Part shown: piece by piece, positions 51,385 to 59,852 of the stretch
How positions within the stretch are numbered: the stretch's first letter is position 1
How the letters are laid out: each line of letters starts with the position of its first letter
From: Nocardia mexicana NBRC 108244
GTDB lineage: Bacteria; Actinomycetota; Actinomycetes; Mycobacteriales; Mycobacteriaceae
Length of the DNA: 64,000 bases
NCBI RefSeq assembly: GCF_001613165.1
Contig: NZ_BDBV01000032.1
Coordinates: forward strand, 37,181 to 101,180
Direction of reading: 5' to 3'
Translations under genes and position numbers: made by a program
The notes under the pieces: model-generated
Database searches by the model: none
What the model was told of the DNA's origin: nothing
The model's input: the letters and a program-made list of their open reading frames with translations, nothing else

Positions 51385-51415
51385 CAGGTGAACTCCGCCT
51401 CGGCGCGGTCACCTG
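51385..51415 (+). terminator. possible weak hairpin after the SARP gene
   Basis: CAGGTGA (51385-51391) pairs with TCACCTG (51409-51415) across a 17-base loop just after the stop codon. It lies at the left of the 234-bp gap 51381-51614, which otherwise must hold the promoter of the ESX-like genes. The loop is long, so function is uncertain. Confidence 0.3.
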
Positions 51416-51614
51416 TGGTGCGGTTGTTGTTCACATCGAATTCGCCTACTGTCCGAAGAGATTTCGGAATCCCCCGGGTGCCCGTCGGGAATTATGCCCT
51501 TCTTATGTCCGCCTTATTTCGAGGTTATCCGCGTCGTGTTCGAATCTGTTCGGCGGCAACAGCACTCGGCGCAATGCCGCGTAACGGCCGGACCTACGAT
51601 GCGGAGGGCCTCCG

Positions 51615-52109
51615 ATGGCGAACGAACGGCTGCGAGCCGACGCCGCGATGATGATGGAAGCATTGTCGGAACAGATGCTGGGCATCGCGAAAATTCAACG
51701 GGACCGCTCCCGGCTCACCGCCTCCGCCACCGCGTGCGAGAAACGAATCACGGTGACCGTCAACGCCGATGGCATTCTCGTCGACACCCGGTTCGACGAC
51801 GATATCGGCGAATTGACCTATGAGGAGATCGCGGCCGCGATGACCGAGGCCGTGCAGGCGGCCGCACAGAAGGCGAACGAAGAGTGCCGCCGGCTCATGG
51901 AACCGTTGCGGGAGCGCAAGTCTCGGCTGCCTCGCCTGTCCGATCTCATCGAGGATGCGCCGGACCTCGGGTCCGTCGTGCCGGTCGCGCCGCCCGCCTC
52001 GGTGGCCCCGCCGAACTCACGGGAGCGGTGGGACGACGAGGACACGGGCTTCGGCGATGCGGTGCGATACGAGGGACGCCGGTCGATGGTCAGCGACCAC
52101 GACGACTGA
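51615..52109 (+). CDS. YbaB/EbfC-family (EspL-like) protein
   Basis: A 164-residue protein. Residues 1-95 form a YbaB/EbfC-like fold: ALSEQMLGIAKIQRDRSRL (helix), KRITVTVNADGILVDTRF (strands), then YEEIAAAMTEAVQAAAQKANEECRRLM (helix). The rest is a Pro- and Asp-rich disordered tail. ESX loci carry YbaB-like proteins such as EspL beside substrates and EspG chaperones, which fits here. It could be a chaperone or nucleoid-type protein. It is 33 bp upstream of the large WXG/glycine-repeat gene and probably in one operon with it. Confidence 0.75.
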   Translation: MANERLRADAAMMMEALSEQMLGIAKIQRDRSRLTASATACEKRITVTVNADGILVDTRFDDDIGELTYEEIAAAMTEAVQAAAQKANEECRRLMEPLRERKSRLPRLSDLIEDAPDLGSVVPVAPPASVAPPNSRERWDDEDTGFGDAVRYEGRRSMVSDHDD

Positions 52110-52142
52110 GATCTACCACGAAGACCGCGAGGAGTGCCGGCG

Positions 52143-54716
52143 ATGGCTGACGGAAAAGACGACAAACCGAAGATCGACGATACGACCAAGAGTCAGGTCG
52201 ACGACTGGTCCGGACTGCGCGGGAAGGCGGACCGGCACGAGCTGAAGGTCGACCTGCTGAAGGCCGATACGAAGGCCTTCGCCGCGGCGGCCCAGGCATG
52301 CCACGACATGATCGGAAAACTGGAGTGGTACCAGGATTTCATCAAGGGTCAGGGCATGACGACCATGCGCCGATTCTCCGACGAGTACGGCGGCGAGGAG
52401 CTGACGCGACGCTTCAACGACAAGGGTGTCCACGTCATCGAGGCGATGGATACCCTGAAGAAGATCATGGAGGATATGGGTGACACCTTCATCAGCGCGT
52501 GTAAGCAGTATCTGAAAACCGACGATAAGTCGGCGGAAGACTTCAAGAAGATCGGCGACCTGGCCAAGGTCGATTCCATTCCGCCGAAGGGGCCCCGGCC
52601 GAACGATTTCACCCCCTCTCATACCGGAGACCATCCGACTGCGCCGAAGCCGCCGCCGAGTGCGGACAGTGGCATCGGTATCCAGGTCACCGACGCCAGC
52701 GGTTGGTCTTTCAAACGATTCCACGAATTCCGGAAGGCGCTGGAAGGGAGCGATTGGACGGCGAATGGCGCCGGTGTTCAATACGTCTGGGTGGCCGAGA
52801 AGATCAAGGCAGATCTCACCGACCTGAACACCGCGCTCCAGAAGGTCACCAAGGAAATGTGGACCGGTAACGGTGCGGACCAAGCCACGAACGCGATCAA
52901 GCGTTTCACCGAAGGTTCATTGACTTTCGCCACCAGCCTCGACAATTTGGGTGCCGATCTGAAGTACTGCGCAAAATGGATTTATGCGATGTACAACGAT
53001 ACGCCCGGACAAGAATATGCCGAGCCCTCCTGCAAGGAGGATGACTATCTGGCAGGTTATCGCGCAACGTACAAGGCCGTCTACGAGCCGGGTATCGCCG
53101 GTGCCGTTGCCGCGATGCCCGCGATCACCGTGACCGGTACCGTCACTCAACCGGCACCGCCCCCGCCGCCGCCGGGTGACAAGGGGAACGGCAATGGCAA
53201 CAACAACGGCAACGGCAACAATAACAACGACAAGAACAACAACAATGGCAACGGGAACAACAACGGCAATATCGACAAGAACAGCCCCGATTACAAGTCG
53301 GGCTATCAGGACGGCTACAACCAAGGCCTGAAGGACGCCGGTGGCAAGAACGGCGGCCAGGGCAACGGTCCGGGTGGTGGTCAGGGCAATGGCCCGGGGG
53401 ACGGCACCGGTCAGGGGAACGGTCCGGGTGATGGTTCCGGGAAGGGGAGTGGTCCGGGTGGCGGCTCCGGCCAGGGGAACGGTCCAGGGGACGGCTCCGG
53501 CCAGGGGAACGGTCCGGGCGACGGCTCCGGGAAGGGGAACGGTTCGGGTGATGGATCCGGTCGGGGGAACGGTCCGGGTGATGGTTCCGGGAAGGGGAAC
53601 GGTCCGGGAGGCGGCTCCGGCCAGGGGAACGGCAGCGGTCTCGACAAGAACAGCCCCGAATACAAGGGCGGCTACGAGGACGGCTACAAGAAGGGCCTCG
53701 GAGACGGCAAGGGCGGCGACGGGAACACCGAGGGCGCGAATCCCTACGGCGGTGGCACCAACGGGAACAACGGCAACCAAGGCGACGGGAACGCCCACAA
53801 ATCACCACAGCCGAACCACAATGTTCCCAAGAGCCCCCCGCCCCCGGGCTCGTCGAAGTCACCGAAATCGCCCCAGGACCTGCTCAACGATTTCCTCCAG
53901 GGCAAGAATCCGCTGAAGGACCTGAACCCGGAGACATTGCAGAAGATCGGTTCGGATCTGCTCGGCGGCCTGAACCCGGAACTGCTGAAGCAGATGACCC
54001 CGGAGGCATTGCAGAAGCTGGGCTCCGATCTGCTGCAGAGCATGGACCCGCAGGAGCTGCAGAAGTTCGGCAACGACATGCTCGGCGGACTCGGGCCCGA
54101 CGCGCTGAAGGACCTGAACCCGGAGGCGCTGCGCAATCTGAGCCCGGAAACGCTGCAGAACCTGGGGCAGACCCTGGGCGGCGGGGGCCAGGGCGGCGCG
54201 GACTTGCTGAAGACATTGACCGACGGGATCAAGGGCGTCGTCGAAACCGTCACCAAGGCGGGCACGGAAGCGATTGCCGGGCTGGCGAACTTCGGCATGG
54301 TCGGTATTCCGGGCATCGCGGATCCGCAGGATCTCGGCAGCTCGGCCGGTGCGCTCCCCAATGATCTGGTGTCCGCTCTCGGCGGCGGTGGCGCCGGACT
54401 CCCCGGGGGCGGCGGCGACGGCGGAGGCGGCGGCGTGCACTCGCAGATCACCGCCTCCACTCCGGCCGACTCGTCGAAGTTGTTCCCGCGGGCGGCGATT
54501 CAGACCGGGAACGAGGTGACACCGGCGACGCCCGCCGGGCCGCCCGGAAACAGTCCGGCAGGTGGTATGCCACCCGCGGGCGGCATGGGCGGTGGCATGG
54601 GCGGGCAGCACGGCGGCCAGGGCCACAAGCGCGGCAAGTTCCTCGACACCGCAAGCAATTTCGACGAGATCGTCGGGCCGGATGTGGATCGGGTGCGGCC
54701 GGTGATCGAGCCGTGA
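52143..54716 (+). CDS. large WXG-type, glycine/asparagine-repeat protein (candidate ESX substrate)
   Basis: An 857-residue protein in four parts. Residues 1-150 are helical and WXG/EspC-like (ADTKAFAAAAQACHDMIGKL, FISACKQYLKT). A second helical unit (about 180-300) contains the W-x-G turn EMWTGNGADQATNAIKRF. From about 345 to 560 is low-complexity: Pro run, Asn/Gly run, then ten-residue repeats GNGPGDGSGK. The repeats are bracketed by two copies of DKNSP(D/E)YK(S/G)GYxDGY. From about 575 to 710 are helical repeats of LNPETLQKIGSDLLGG type; a Gly/Pro-rich tail follows. There is no signal peptide, as expected for type VII export. GGAG is eight bases before the ATG. It overlaps espG by four bases. 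Confidence 0.75.
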   Translation: MADGKDDKPKIDDTTKSQVDDWSGLRGKADRHELKVDLLKADTKAFAAAAQACHDMIGKLEWYQDFIKGQGMTTMRRFSDEYGGEELTRRFNDKGVHVIEAMDTLKKIMEDMGDTFISACKQYLKTDDKSAEDFKKIGDLAKVDSIPPKGPRPNDFTPSHTGDHPTAPKPPPSADSGIGIQVTDASGWSFKRFHEFRKALEGSDWTANGAGVQYVWVAEKIKADLTDLNTALQKVTKEMWTGNGADQATNAIKRFTEGSLTFATSLDNLGADLKYCAKWIYAMYNDTPGQEYAEPSCKEDDYLAGYRATYKAVYEPGIAGAVAAMPAITVTGTVTQPAPPPPPPGDKGNGNGNNNGNGNNNNDKNNNNGNGNNNGNIDKNSPDYKSGYQDGYNQGLKDAGGKNGGQGNGPGGGQGNGPGDGTGQGNGPGDGSGKGSGPGGGSGQGNGPGDGSGQGNGPGDGSGKGNGSGDGSGRGNGPGDGSGKGNGPGGGSGQGNGSGLDKNSPEYKGGYEDGYKKGLGDGKGGDGNTEGANPYGGGTNGNNGNQGDGNAHKSPQPNHNVPKSPPPPGSSKSPKSPQDLLNDFLQGKNPLKDLNPETLQKIGSDLLGGLNPELLKQMTPEALQKLGSDLLQSMDPQELQKFGNDMLGGLGPDALKDLNPEALRNLSPETLQNLGQTLGGGGQGGADLLKTLTDGIKGVVETVTKAGTEAIAGLANFGMVGIPGIADPQDLGSSAGALPNDLVSALGGGGAGLPGGGGDGGGGGVHSQITASTPADSSKLFPRAAIQTGNEVTPATPAGPPGNSPAGGMPPAGGMGGGMGGQHGGQGHKRGKFLDTASNFDEIVGPDVDRVRPVIEP
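53361..53640 (+). repeat. 30-bp tandem repeat array encoding GNGPGDGSGK units
   Basis: About nine units of roughly 30 bp encode ten-residue blocks with consensus G-N-G-P-G-D/G-G-S-G-K/Q; the first unit is shorter. The units differ mostly at silent and D/G or K/Q positions. The array is flanked by duplicated 70-bp segments starting GACAAGAACAGCCCCGA (53274 and 53643), which suggests expansion by slippage or recombination between copies. Unit number is likely to vary among strains. Confidence 0.85.
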
Positions 54717-55522
54717 CTCAGCAGTGGGAGTTCTCCTCGCTCGCGTTTCTCGTGTTGTGCGACCGCTACCGCAGTGGTTCGGTGCCGCGTCCGCTGCTGT
54801 TCGAGACCGACGAGGACGTCACGGTCGACGAGATGGACCGTCGCAGGCGGGACATGTGGGAGAGCTTGCAGGACCGGCTGGACGGCTCGTTCGACGGCGT
54901 GATCGAGGTGATGCGCGCGCCGGAAGTGTACGTGCAGGTGCGTAGCTGGGACGAGCACGACAGGAGCAACAAGGACAAGCAGCTCCGTGTGCACATCGCG
55001 CGATCGGGTGCGCTGGGATACGTCTTCGAGCAGGCGCCGGGGAAGCTGACCTGGGATTCGCCGATGGTGACGGTCACCGAGTGCGATCCGAGCGACCTGG
55101 GCTCCAAGGTGGTCGCGTCGCTGCCATCGGTGGCAGCCGGGCGGCTGCCGGACATTCCGGTCGTGACCGATCCGGCCGAGCACATCACCCCGGCCTGGCG
55201 GGACAGCCTCATCTGGGACGATGTCGACGAGCGGCCGGTTGCTCAGACGCAACGGTTCTTCCAGCAGCCTGCCGACCTCACCGGGGCGATCGCCGTGGTT
55301 CAGGGGCGATCGAAGTACGGCCCGCGCGGGATTCTCGAGACGAACCTGATGTGGCGGGACATACCCGGCGACGGGCGGTACGTGATGTCGCTGGACGAAT
55401 CTCCGGTCGCCGTCGCCACCGGGCCCCGGGAGCTGGCGGTCCGGATCCAGCGCGATATCGACCAGCTGCTGGAGCGTCTCGAAACCCATTGGGAGTCAGG
55501 GCGACCAGAGGACCGGTACTGA
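54713..55522 (+). CDS. EspG family ESX secretion-associated chaperone
   Basis: A 269-residue protein of the EspG type: WEFSSLAFLVLCDRYRSGSVPRPLLF at the front in two pieces, RRRRDMWESLQDRLDG, then VEVMRAP-like IEVMRAPEVYVQVRSWD, GALGYVFEQAPG and the C-terminal PRELAVRIQRDIDQLLERL. EspG proteins bind cognate PE/PPE or WXG substrates in the cytosol and deliver them to the EccC ATPase. Its GTG overlaps the stop of the large glycine-repeat gene, so that protein is the expected client. The stop codon (55520-55522) abuts an AraC tail fragment. No ecc genes are in the window. Confidence 0.75.
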   Translation: MTQQWEFSSLAFLVLCDRYRSGSVPRPLLFETDEDVTVDEMDRRRRDMWESLQDRLDGSFDGVIEVMRAPEVYVQVRSWDEHDRSNKDKQLRVHIARSGALGYVFEQAPGKLTWDSPMVTVTECDPSDLGSKVVASLPSVAAGRLPDIPVVTDPAEHITPAWRDSLIWDDVDERPVAQTQRFFQQPADLTGAIAVVQGRSKYGPRGILETNLMWRDIPGDGRYVMSLDESPVAVATGPRELAVRIQRDIDQLLERLETHWESGRPEDRY

Positions 55523-55587
55523 ACTTCATCCGGTCCTTCGAGAAGGTCTACGGCCGCCCGCCCGCCGAGTACACTCGCGCGCTGTGA
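55522..55587 (+). pseudogene. AraC family C-terminal fragment (right copy)
   Basis: The plus strand reads NFIRSFEKVYGRPPAEYTRA, then Leu and a TGA at 55585-55587, the last helix of an AraC DNA-binding domain without the rest of the gene. It begins directly at the espG stop codon. Bases 55523-55578 match the inverted left copy (48147-48202) at 49 of 56 positions. The two fragments flank the SARP/ESX-like cassette. Confidence 0.7.
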
Positions 55588-55714
55588 AACCGCGTGCCCC
55601 AGTGGGTGTTTGATGGGCATTGTTATGTGGCGGTCACCGCACGGTAAAATTGGGGTGAGCGCCGCATGCCAGGGGCGGTGCATAGGCTCGATCGAAGGTC
55701 GGTGAGGGTTTCCG

Positions 55715-56158
55715 GTGTCGGTATCGATGTTCGACGAGGCGTTGCCACGCGGTGAATACGACGGTGTCGGCCTGCGGGTCGGCGCGATCGTCGATCGCGG
55801 CGGGGAGATATTGCTGTTGGAGCCCGACAGCACCGGGCCGATTCGCCCCACCCGGAAGCTCCCGGGTGCCACGGTGGAGCCGGGCGAATCCGTCACGGAG
55901 GCGGTGATCCGCGGGGTCGGCCACGAGACGGGATTGCTCGTCACCGGCATCCGCCATCACGTCGGCGACTTCGACTACCTGTCCCCGGCGGGAAAGCCGG
56001 TGCGGCGTCTGCACTTCGCCGTGGAGGTGGCGGCCACGGGGCCGATCGTGCTGGCCGAGCATGCCGGGTACGTGTGGGCGCCGCTGGACGGCGACCTGTC
56101 CGTCACCCCCTCGATCCGCAAGATCCTCGATACCTACCAGGCCCTCGTGTACGGCTGA
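55715..56158 (+). CDS. degenerate Nudix-fold protein
   Basis: A 147-residue Nudix-fold protein. The Nudix box region reads PGATVEPGESVTEAVIRGVG then HETGL. The usual second Gly is Ala, and in REVxEE the first two Glu positions are Gly and His. Several metal ligands are therefore missing and hydrolysis is doubtful; a regulatory or binding role is more likely. Start GTG at 55715 with GAGGG six bases upstream. Its last 56 bases overlap the convergent alpha/beta hydrolase gene. Confidence 0.75.
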   Translation: MSVSMFDEALPRGEYDGVGLRVGAIVDRGGEILLLEPDSTGPIRPTRKLPGATVEPGESVTEAVIRGVGHETGLLVTGIRHHVGDFDYLSPAGKPVRRLHFAVEVAATGPIVLAEHAGYVWAPLDGDLSVTPSIRKILDTYQALVYG

Positions 56159-56789
56159 CCGGAGTCTTCAGCGATGTGGCGGTCGATTCGATGAGAGCGG
56201 CCAGGTCCACGGGACATTCGAGGTGGGCGGCGTGTCCGGCCTCCGACAGCGTGCGCATGCGCACGCCGAGGTGAGCAGCCAGCGTACGCACCGAATCATG
56301 TCGTGGCGGAGGAGAATTCGATCCGACCGTCAGGGTGACTCGCCCGGGGGCGGCTGGTAGCGCCGGTTCGAATCCACGGAACATCGCGAACTCCGCGCGG
56401 ATCGTGTCGAGGGAGGCGTGCGTGTGGTCCGATACCCAGTGCGGACCGTAGAGCGCCCGGCCGAATCCCTCCACCCCGCCCGTGGCCAGCGCGGCGGTAA
56501 CATGGTCGAGCAGCCCGGGAGCCAGCGAACCGGCCGCGGGCTCGTGCAGGAGGGCCCCGGCCAGGGGAACGCCGCGGGCGGCGAGCACGAGCCCGAGCGT
56601 CGCGCCGCCGCTCACCCCGGCGACGAACGCGTCGGCGCACAGCGGTGCCAGATAGGCGATCTCGGTGTCCATGTCACCGGATTGCGGCCGGTCGGGGCAC
56701 AGCACCTCGGCCGACCCGCGCAGCGCGGCCGCGGTGGCGGCCCACACCCGCGAGTCGGTCGCGGCGCCGTGGATCAGCACGATCCTCAT
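56103..56789 (-). CDS. alpha/beta hydrolase, last gene of nucleobase operon
   Basis: A 228-residue compact alpha/beta hydrolase: [13 protein letters not shown] (oxyanion region), elbow GVSGG near residue 72 and the His in [12 protein letters not shown]. The acid is not obvious. It may act on a ring-opened or ureido intermediate, or as an accessory esterase. Its ATG overlaps the isochorismatase-type stop (56786-56789). The final 20 or so residues (Arg/Gly-rich) run into the convergent Nudix gene and may be recent readthrough. Confidence 0.8.
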   Translation of the reverse strand: MRIVLIHGAATDSRVWAATAAALRGSAEVLCPDRPQSGDMDTEIAYLAPLCADAFVAGVSGGATLGLVLAARGVPLAGALLHEPAAGSLAPGLLDHVTAALATGGVEGFGRALYGPHWVSDHTHASLDTIRAEFAMFRGFEPALPAAPGRVTLTVGSNSPPPRHDSVRTLAAHLGVRMRTLSEAGHAAHLECPVDLAALIESTATSLKTPVSRTRGPGRYRGSCGSRG

Positions 56790-57490
56790 ACGGCGGCGGG
56801 CGTCGCGCCGAACGCGGCGAGCACGTCCGCCGAGGCGGCGACGGCGCCGAAGATGCCGCCCTGCATGCTGATCATGCTGAGCGCCGCCTCGTGATGCCGC
56901 CGCTCGGTGGCGCCGGTGCAGTCCGACAGCACCAGGCATTCGTAGCCACGGTCGTTGGCCTCGCGCATGGTGGTGTGCACGCACACATCGGTGGTGATGC
57001 CGGTGATGATCAGGTGCGTGACACCGTTCGTGCGGAGCAGCAGATCGAGGTCGGTCGCGTAGAACGCGCCCTTGCCGGGCTTGTCGACCACGGGTTCGCC
57101 CGGCAGCGGCGCGACCTCGGGCACGATCTCCCAGCCCGGTTCGCCGCGGACCAGGATCCGGCCGCACGGCCCGGTGCTGCCGATCTCCGCGCCCGCCCGC
57201 GCCGAACGCCAGCGCTTGTTCGCGGGGAGGTCGCTGAGGTCCGGGCGATGGCCCTCGCGGGTGTGGACGACGGTCATCCCGGCATCCCGCGCCGCGGCGA
57301 GCACCCGGGCGGTGGGTTCGAGCCCGGCGCGGGTGAGCGACAGGTCGTAACCCATCTGGTCGACGTAGCCGCCGGGCCCGCAGAAATCGACCTGCCAGTC
57401 GATGAGCAGCAGCGCGGTGCAGGCGGGATCGATGCCGCCGTCGTAGGGCCAGGCGTACGGGGTGGCCGCGGTGAGGGGCGGAAATGTCAT
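56786..57490 (-). CDS. isochorismatase-family amidohydrolase (biuret hydrolase-like)
   Basis: A 234-residue cysteine hydrolase. The catalytic triad is visible: Asp in [11 protein letters not shown], Lys in [11 protein letters not shown] and Cys in [34 protein letters not shown] and the REANDRGYE segment match biuret hydrolase (BiuH) and ureidoacrylate-type amidohydrolases more than true isochorismatases. Biuret hydrolase converts biuret to allophanate and ammonia after cyanurate ring opening. The gene is coupled by ATGA overlap to the NCS1 permease upstream and to the alpha/beta hydrolase downstream. Ureidomalonate-type substrates are an alternative if the ring enzyme is a barbiturase. Confidence 0.85.
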   Translation of the reverse strand: MTFPPLTAATPYAWPYDGGIDPACTALLLIDWQVDFCGPGGYVDQMGYDLSLTRAGLEPTARVLAAARDAGMTVVHTREGHRPDLSDLPANKRWRSARAGAEIGSTGPCGRILVRGEPGWEIVPEVAPLPGEPVVDKPGKGAFYATDLDLLLRTNGVTHLIITGITTDVCVHTTMREANDRGYECLVLSDCTGATERRHHEAALSMISMQGGIFGAVAASADVLAAFGATPAAV

Positions 57491-58797
57491 GCGGGGCAAT
57501 CCTTCTGGTCTCGTGCGGTCAGGGCGGAGGCGGCGGTGAAGAGCAGCGCCGCGGTGACGAAGCCGACCACGGCGTCCGACAGCCACGGCGCGAGGCGATG
57601 GGCGAGCAGTGCGACGGCGGCGCCGCCCGCCCATCCGGCGAACGGCTGCCAGCGGACGGCGCGGCCCGGCGCGGGCGAACCCAGCCTGGTGCGCGGCAGG
57701 ACGAGCTGGTCGAGGATCACGACCGCGCCGATCGGCGGCACGATCACGCCGAGCAGGTTCAGCCACTGCTCGAAGTAGGTCCAGATTCCGGCCACCGCGA
57801 GCAGCACCCCGACGGCGCCGAGGATCAGTGTGAGCGTGCGCATCCGGCCCGCGGTGAGCTGACTCCAGCCGACCGCGCCGTTGTAGAGGCAGTGCGCGCA
57901 CACCGAGCCGAGGTTGATGAAGACGAAGGCCACGGCCAGCGGCACCAGCACGCCGCCGTGGTCGATCAGCAGCCCGAGGAAGTTGCCGCCGTCGGTGCCG
58001 GGATCGGTGGCGCCGCCGAGCGCGACGACCAGTCCGCCGACGAGCAGGGCGATCGAATTGCTCACCGGGAACGCGGAGGCCGCGGCCAGGAATCCCTCGC
58101 GCCCGGTGCGGGACCACCGGGTGAAATCCGCTGTCATCGTGCCGGAGTCGATGAAGGACGCGATCACCAGCGTCACCGCGGCCCCGAAACTCAGTGCGGC
58201 ACTTTCGGCCCCACCGGAGTATCCGAAGGGCGATCCCGAACCGTCCTGCGCGGCAAGGTAGATCGCGACGGCGCCCAGCACGATATACACCGGCGCCGCG
58301 ATCACGCCGATCACCGACAGCGCCCGGATCCCCAGCAGTGTCAGCGCGATGAAGCCCAGCCCGGCCGCCAGCGTGGTCGGCTGTTCGGGCCACCCGAGGC
58401 TGTCGTGCAGGATCGCCCCGGCCATGCCGGTCTGGAACGCGAACCAGCCGATAACGATCGTGGCCAGAAAGGCGGACGGCACCGCCGCGGCCTTGACGCC
58501 GAAGGTCCGCGCGGCGGTCAGCGCGAAGTTCTCACCGGTCCGCCCCGCCAGGTAGCTGAGGGATCCGACATACAGCATCAGGCACAGGTTGCCGACCGCG
58601 ATCGCCAGCAGCCCGCGCCAGAACCCCAGCGAGTAGACGATGAGGCCGCCGAAGATGGCGCAGGTCAGCACCATCGGAAAACCGAACCAGACCGCGGCGA
58701 CCGACGGGAGGCGGCGGCGATGGTCCCGGGGTACCGGAGTTGTTTCGAATTCCTCTATGTCCCAGGATGTCTCGGCTGTGCTCGCGGTCGTGGTCAT
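57487..58797 (-). CDS. NCS1-family (CodB-like) nucleobase permease
   Basis: A 436-residue membrane protein with about 12 helices. NCS1 features include [16 protein letters not shown] in the first helix, [39 protein letters not shown] and [20 protein letters not shown]. CodB-like proteins bring in cytosine or related rings with Na+ or H+. Its ATG overlaps the ring-opening-hydrolase stop and its stop overlaps the isochorismatase start, so it belongs to one translationally coupled operon. A second, unrelated permease (NCS2) opens the operon. Probably one imports the ring and the other a pathway precursor or product. Confidence 0.9.
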   Translation of the reverse strand: MTTTASTAETSWDIEEFETTPVPRDHRRRLPSVAAVWFGFPMVLTCAIFGGLIVYSLGFWRGLLAIAVGNLCLMLYVGSLSYLAGRTGENFALTAARTFGVKAAAVPSAFLATIVIGWFAFQTGMAGAILHDSLGWPEQPTTLAAGLGFIALTLLGIRALSVIGVIAAPVYIVLGAVAIYLAAQDGSGSPFGYSGGAESAALSFGAAVTLVIASFIDSGTMTADFTRWSRTGREGFLAAASAFPVSNSIALLVGGLVVALGGATDPGTDGGNFLGLLIDHGGVLVPLAVAFVFINLGSVCAHCLYNGAVGWSQLTAGRMRTLTLILGAVGVLLAVAGIWTYFEQWLNLLGVIVPPIGAVVILDQLVLPRTRLGSPAPGRAVRWQPFAGWAGGAAVALLAHRLAPWLSDAVVGFVTAALLFTAASALTARDQKDCPA

Positions 58798-59852
58798 GGT
58801 CGGTCGCTCCTCACCGGAGTGGGTAGTTCGTAGATCACCGTGATGCTCCCGCCGCCGGACGGGCCCTGGTGTTCGGCGCCGCCCGAGACGTACACGGCGC
58901 CATCGCCTTTGAGGGCGGACAGCAGTCCGCCGACGGCGGCCCGGGCATGCCGGGTCGCGTTGACGTCGGAGTCGGTGAGCATCGTGTGCCGCAGGCCGCG
59001 CACCGTTCCGGCCGGATCGGCCTCGGCCTTCGCGAAGATCTGCCGGATCGTGCCGCCGTCCGCCCGGACCCGATCCAGCAGCGCGGTGACCGACGCGATG
59101 TCGAGTGCGTCGGCCATCTCGCCGTGCAGGGCTCGCAGCGGGTTCGCGGCCGAAGTACTCTCCGCGACAACGAGAATGTGACAGTCGTCGAGTTCGGCGC
59201 CCGCGCTGGTGGAGGCGCGGGCCGAGGATACGTGGCTGGCGCCCGACAGTGCGCGCAGTGCCGTGGGCCGATCGCATTCGCCGAGCGCCAGGGCGATCCC
59301 GAGGGCGCTCGCCGCGCGCGAATGCGCCATGGATTCGTAGGTGTCGGTGGCGACCGGCACGCCGCCCGCCGCCCGGATCGCGGTGATCTTCTCCGAGGTC
59401 AGCAGCGGGCATTTGACGATGACCAGGTGGGTGTCGGCGGGCCCGGCCCCGAGTTCGGCGAGCAGCTTCGCGACCGTCTCGCCGACCGCGTCCACCTGGG
59501 CCTCCCGGCCGACCTCCGCGGGCGTGAGCACCCGGGTGCGGCCCGCCGCGGCGACCAGGCCGCGATCGAATCCGGGATGGCGCCGGTCGTCGCGGACGAA
59601 CAGGTTGACGTGCGGGCTCAACACCCCCTCGGTGCCGCCGGAGAACACCGTGACCGCCGTCGCGAGCAGGCGCGGCTCCCACGCCGCCGCGGCGAGGGTG
59701 CGGCTGAAGTCGTTGACGCAACCATTGCCCTCGGTCTTGCCGATGACGGCAACCAAATCCTCGGCGGCGCAACCCGTTCGATCGAGGGCGGCGAGAGCCT
59801 CCAGGTCGCCGGGACCGGCGGTCGGGACGGTGAGCAGCGAGATCCCGGTCAT
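58794..59852 (-). CDS. ring-opening amidohydrolase (cyanuric acid hydrolase / barbiturase family)
   Basis: A 352-residue enzyme of the AtzD/TrzD/barbiturase family, which has a three-fold repeated fold. Repeat signatures are present: AVIGKTEGNGCVNDFSR (first Lys and Ser), VIVKCPLLTSEKI (second Lys), and SSARASTSAGAELDDCHIL with VVAESTSAANPL. The third repeat has HTMLTDSDVNATRHARAAVG and GDGAVYVSGGAEHQGPSGGG. It opens the ring of cyanurate or barbiturate by Ser-Lys catalysis. GAGGAGG is seven bases before the ATG. The adjacent biuret-hydrolase-like gene favours cyanurate. The two nucleobase permeases would also suit barbiturate from pyrimidine oxidation. Confidence 0.88.
   Translation of the reverse strand: MTGISLLTVPTAGPGDLEALAALDRTGCAAEDLVAVIGKTEGNGCVNDFSRTLAAAAWEPRLLATAVTVFSGGTEGVLSPHVNLFVRDDRRHPGFDRGLVAAAGRTRVLTPAEVGREAQVDAVGETVAKLLAELGAGPADTHLVIVKCPLLTSEKITAIRAAGGVPVATDTYESMAHSRAASALGIALALGECDRPTALRALSGASHVSSARASTSAGAELDDCHILVVAESTSAANPLRALHGEMADALDIASVTALLDRVRADGGTIRQIFAKAEADPAGTVRGLRHTMLTDSDVNATRHARAAVGGLLSALKGDGAVYVSGGAEHQGPSGGGSITVIYELPTPVRSDRP

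Noticed and set aside
53355..53640. Possible CRISPR-like array from the regular 30-bp repeats
   Set aside because: Units are contiguous without spacers, are in frame and encode GNGPGDGSGK blocks of a protein.
57491..58393. Long upstream extension of the isochorismatase-type frame through the NCS1 gene
   Set aside because: It is another phase of the membrane-protein gene; the ATGA overlap at 57487-57490 fixes the true start.
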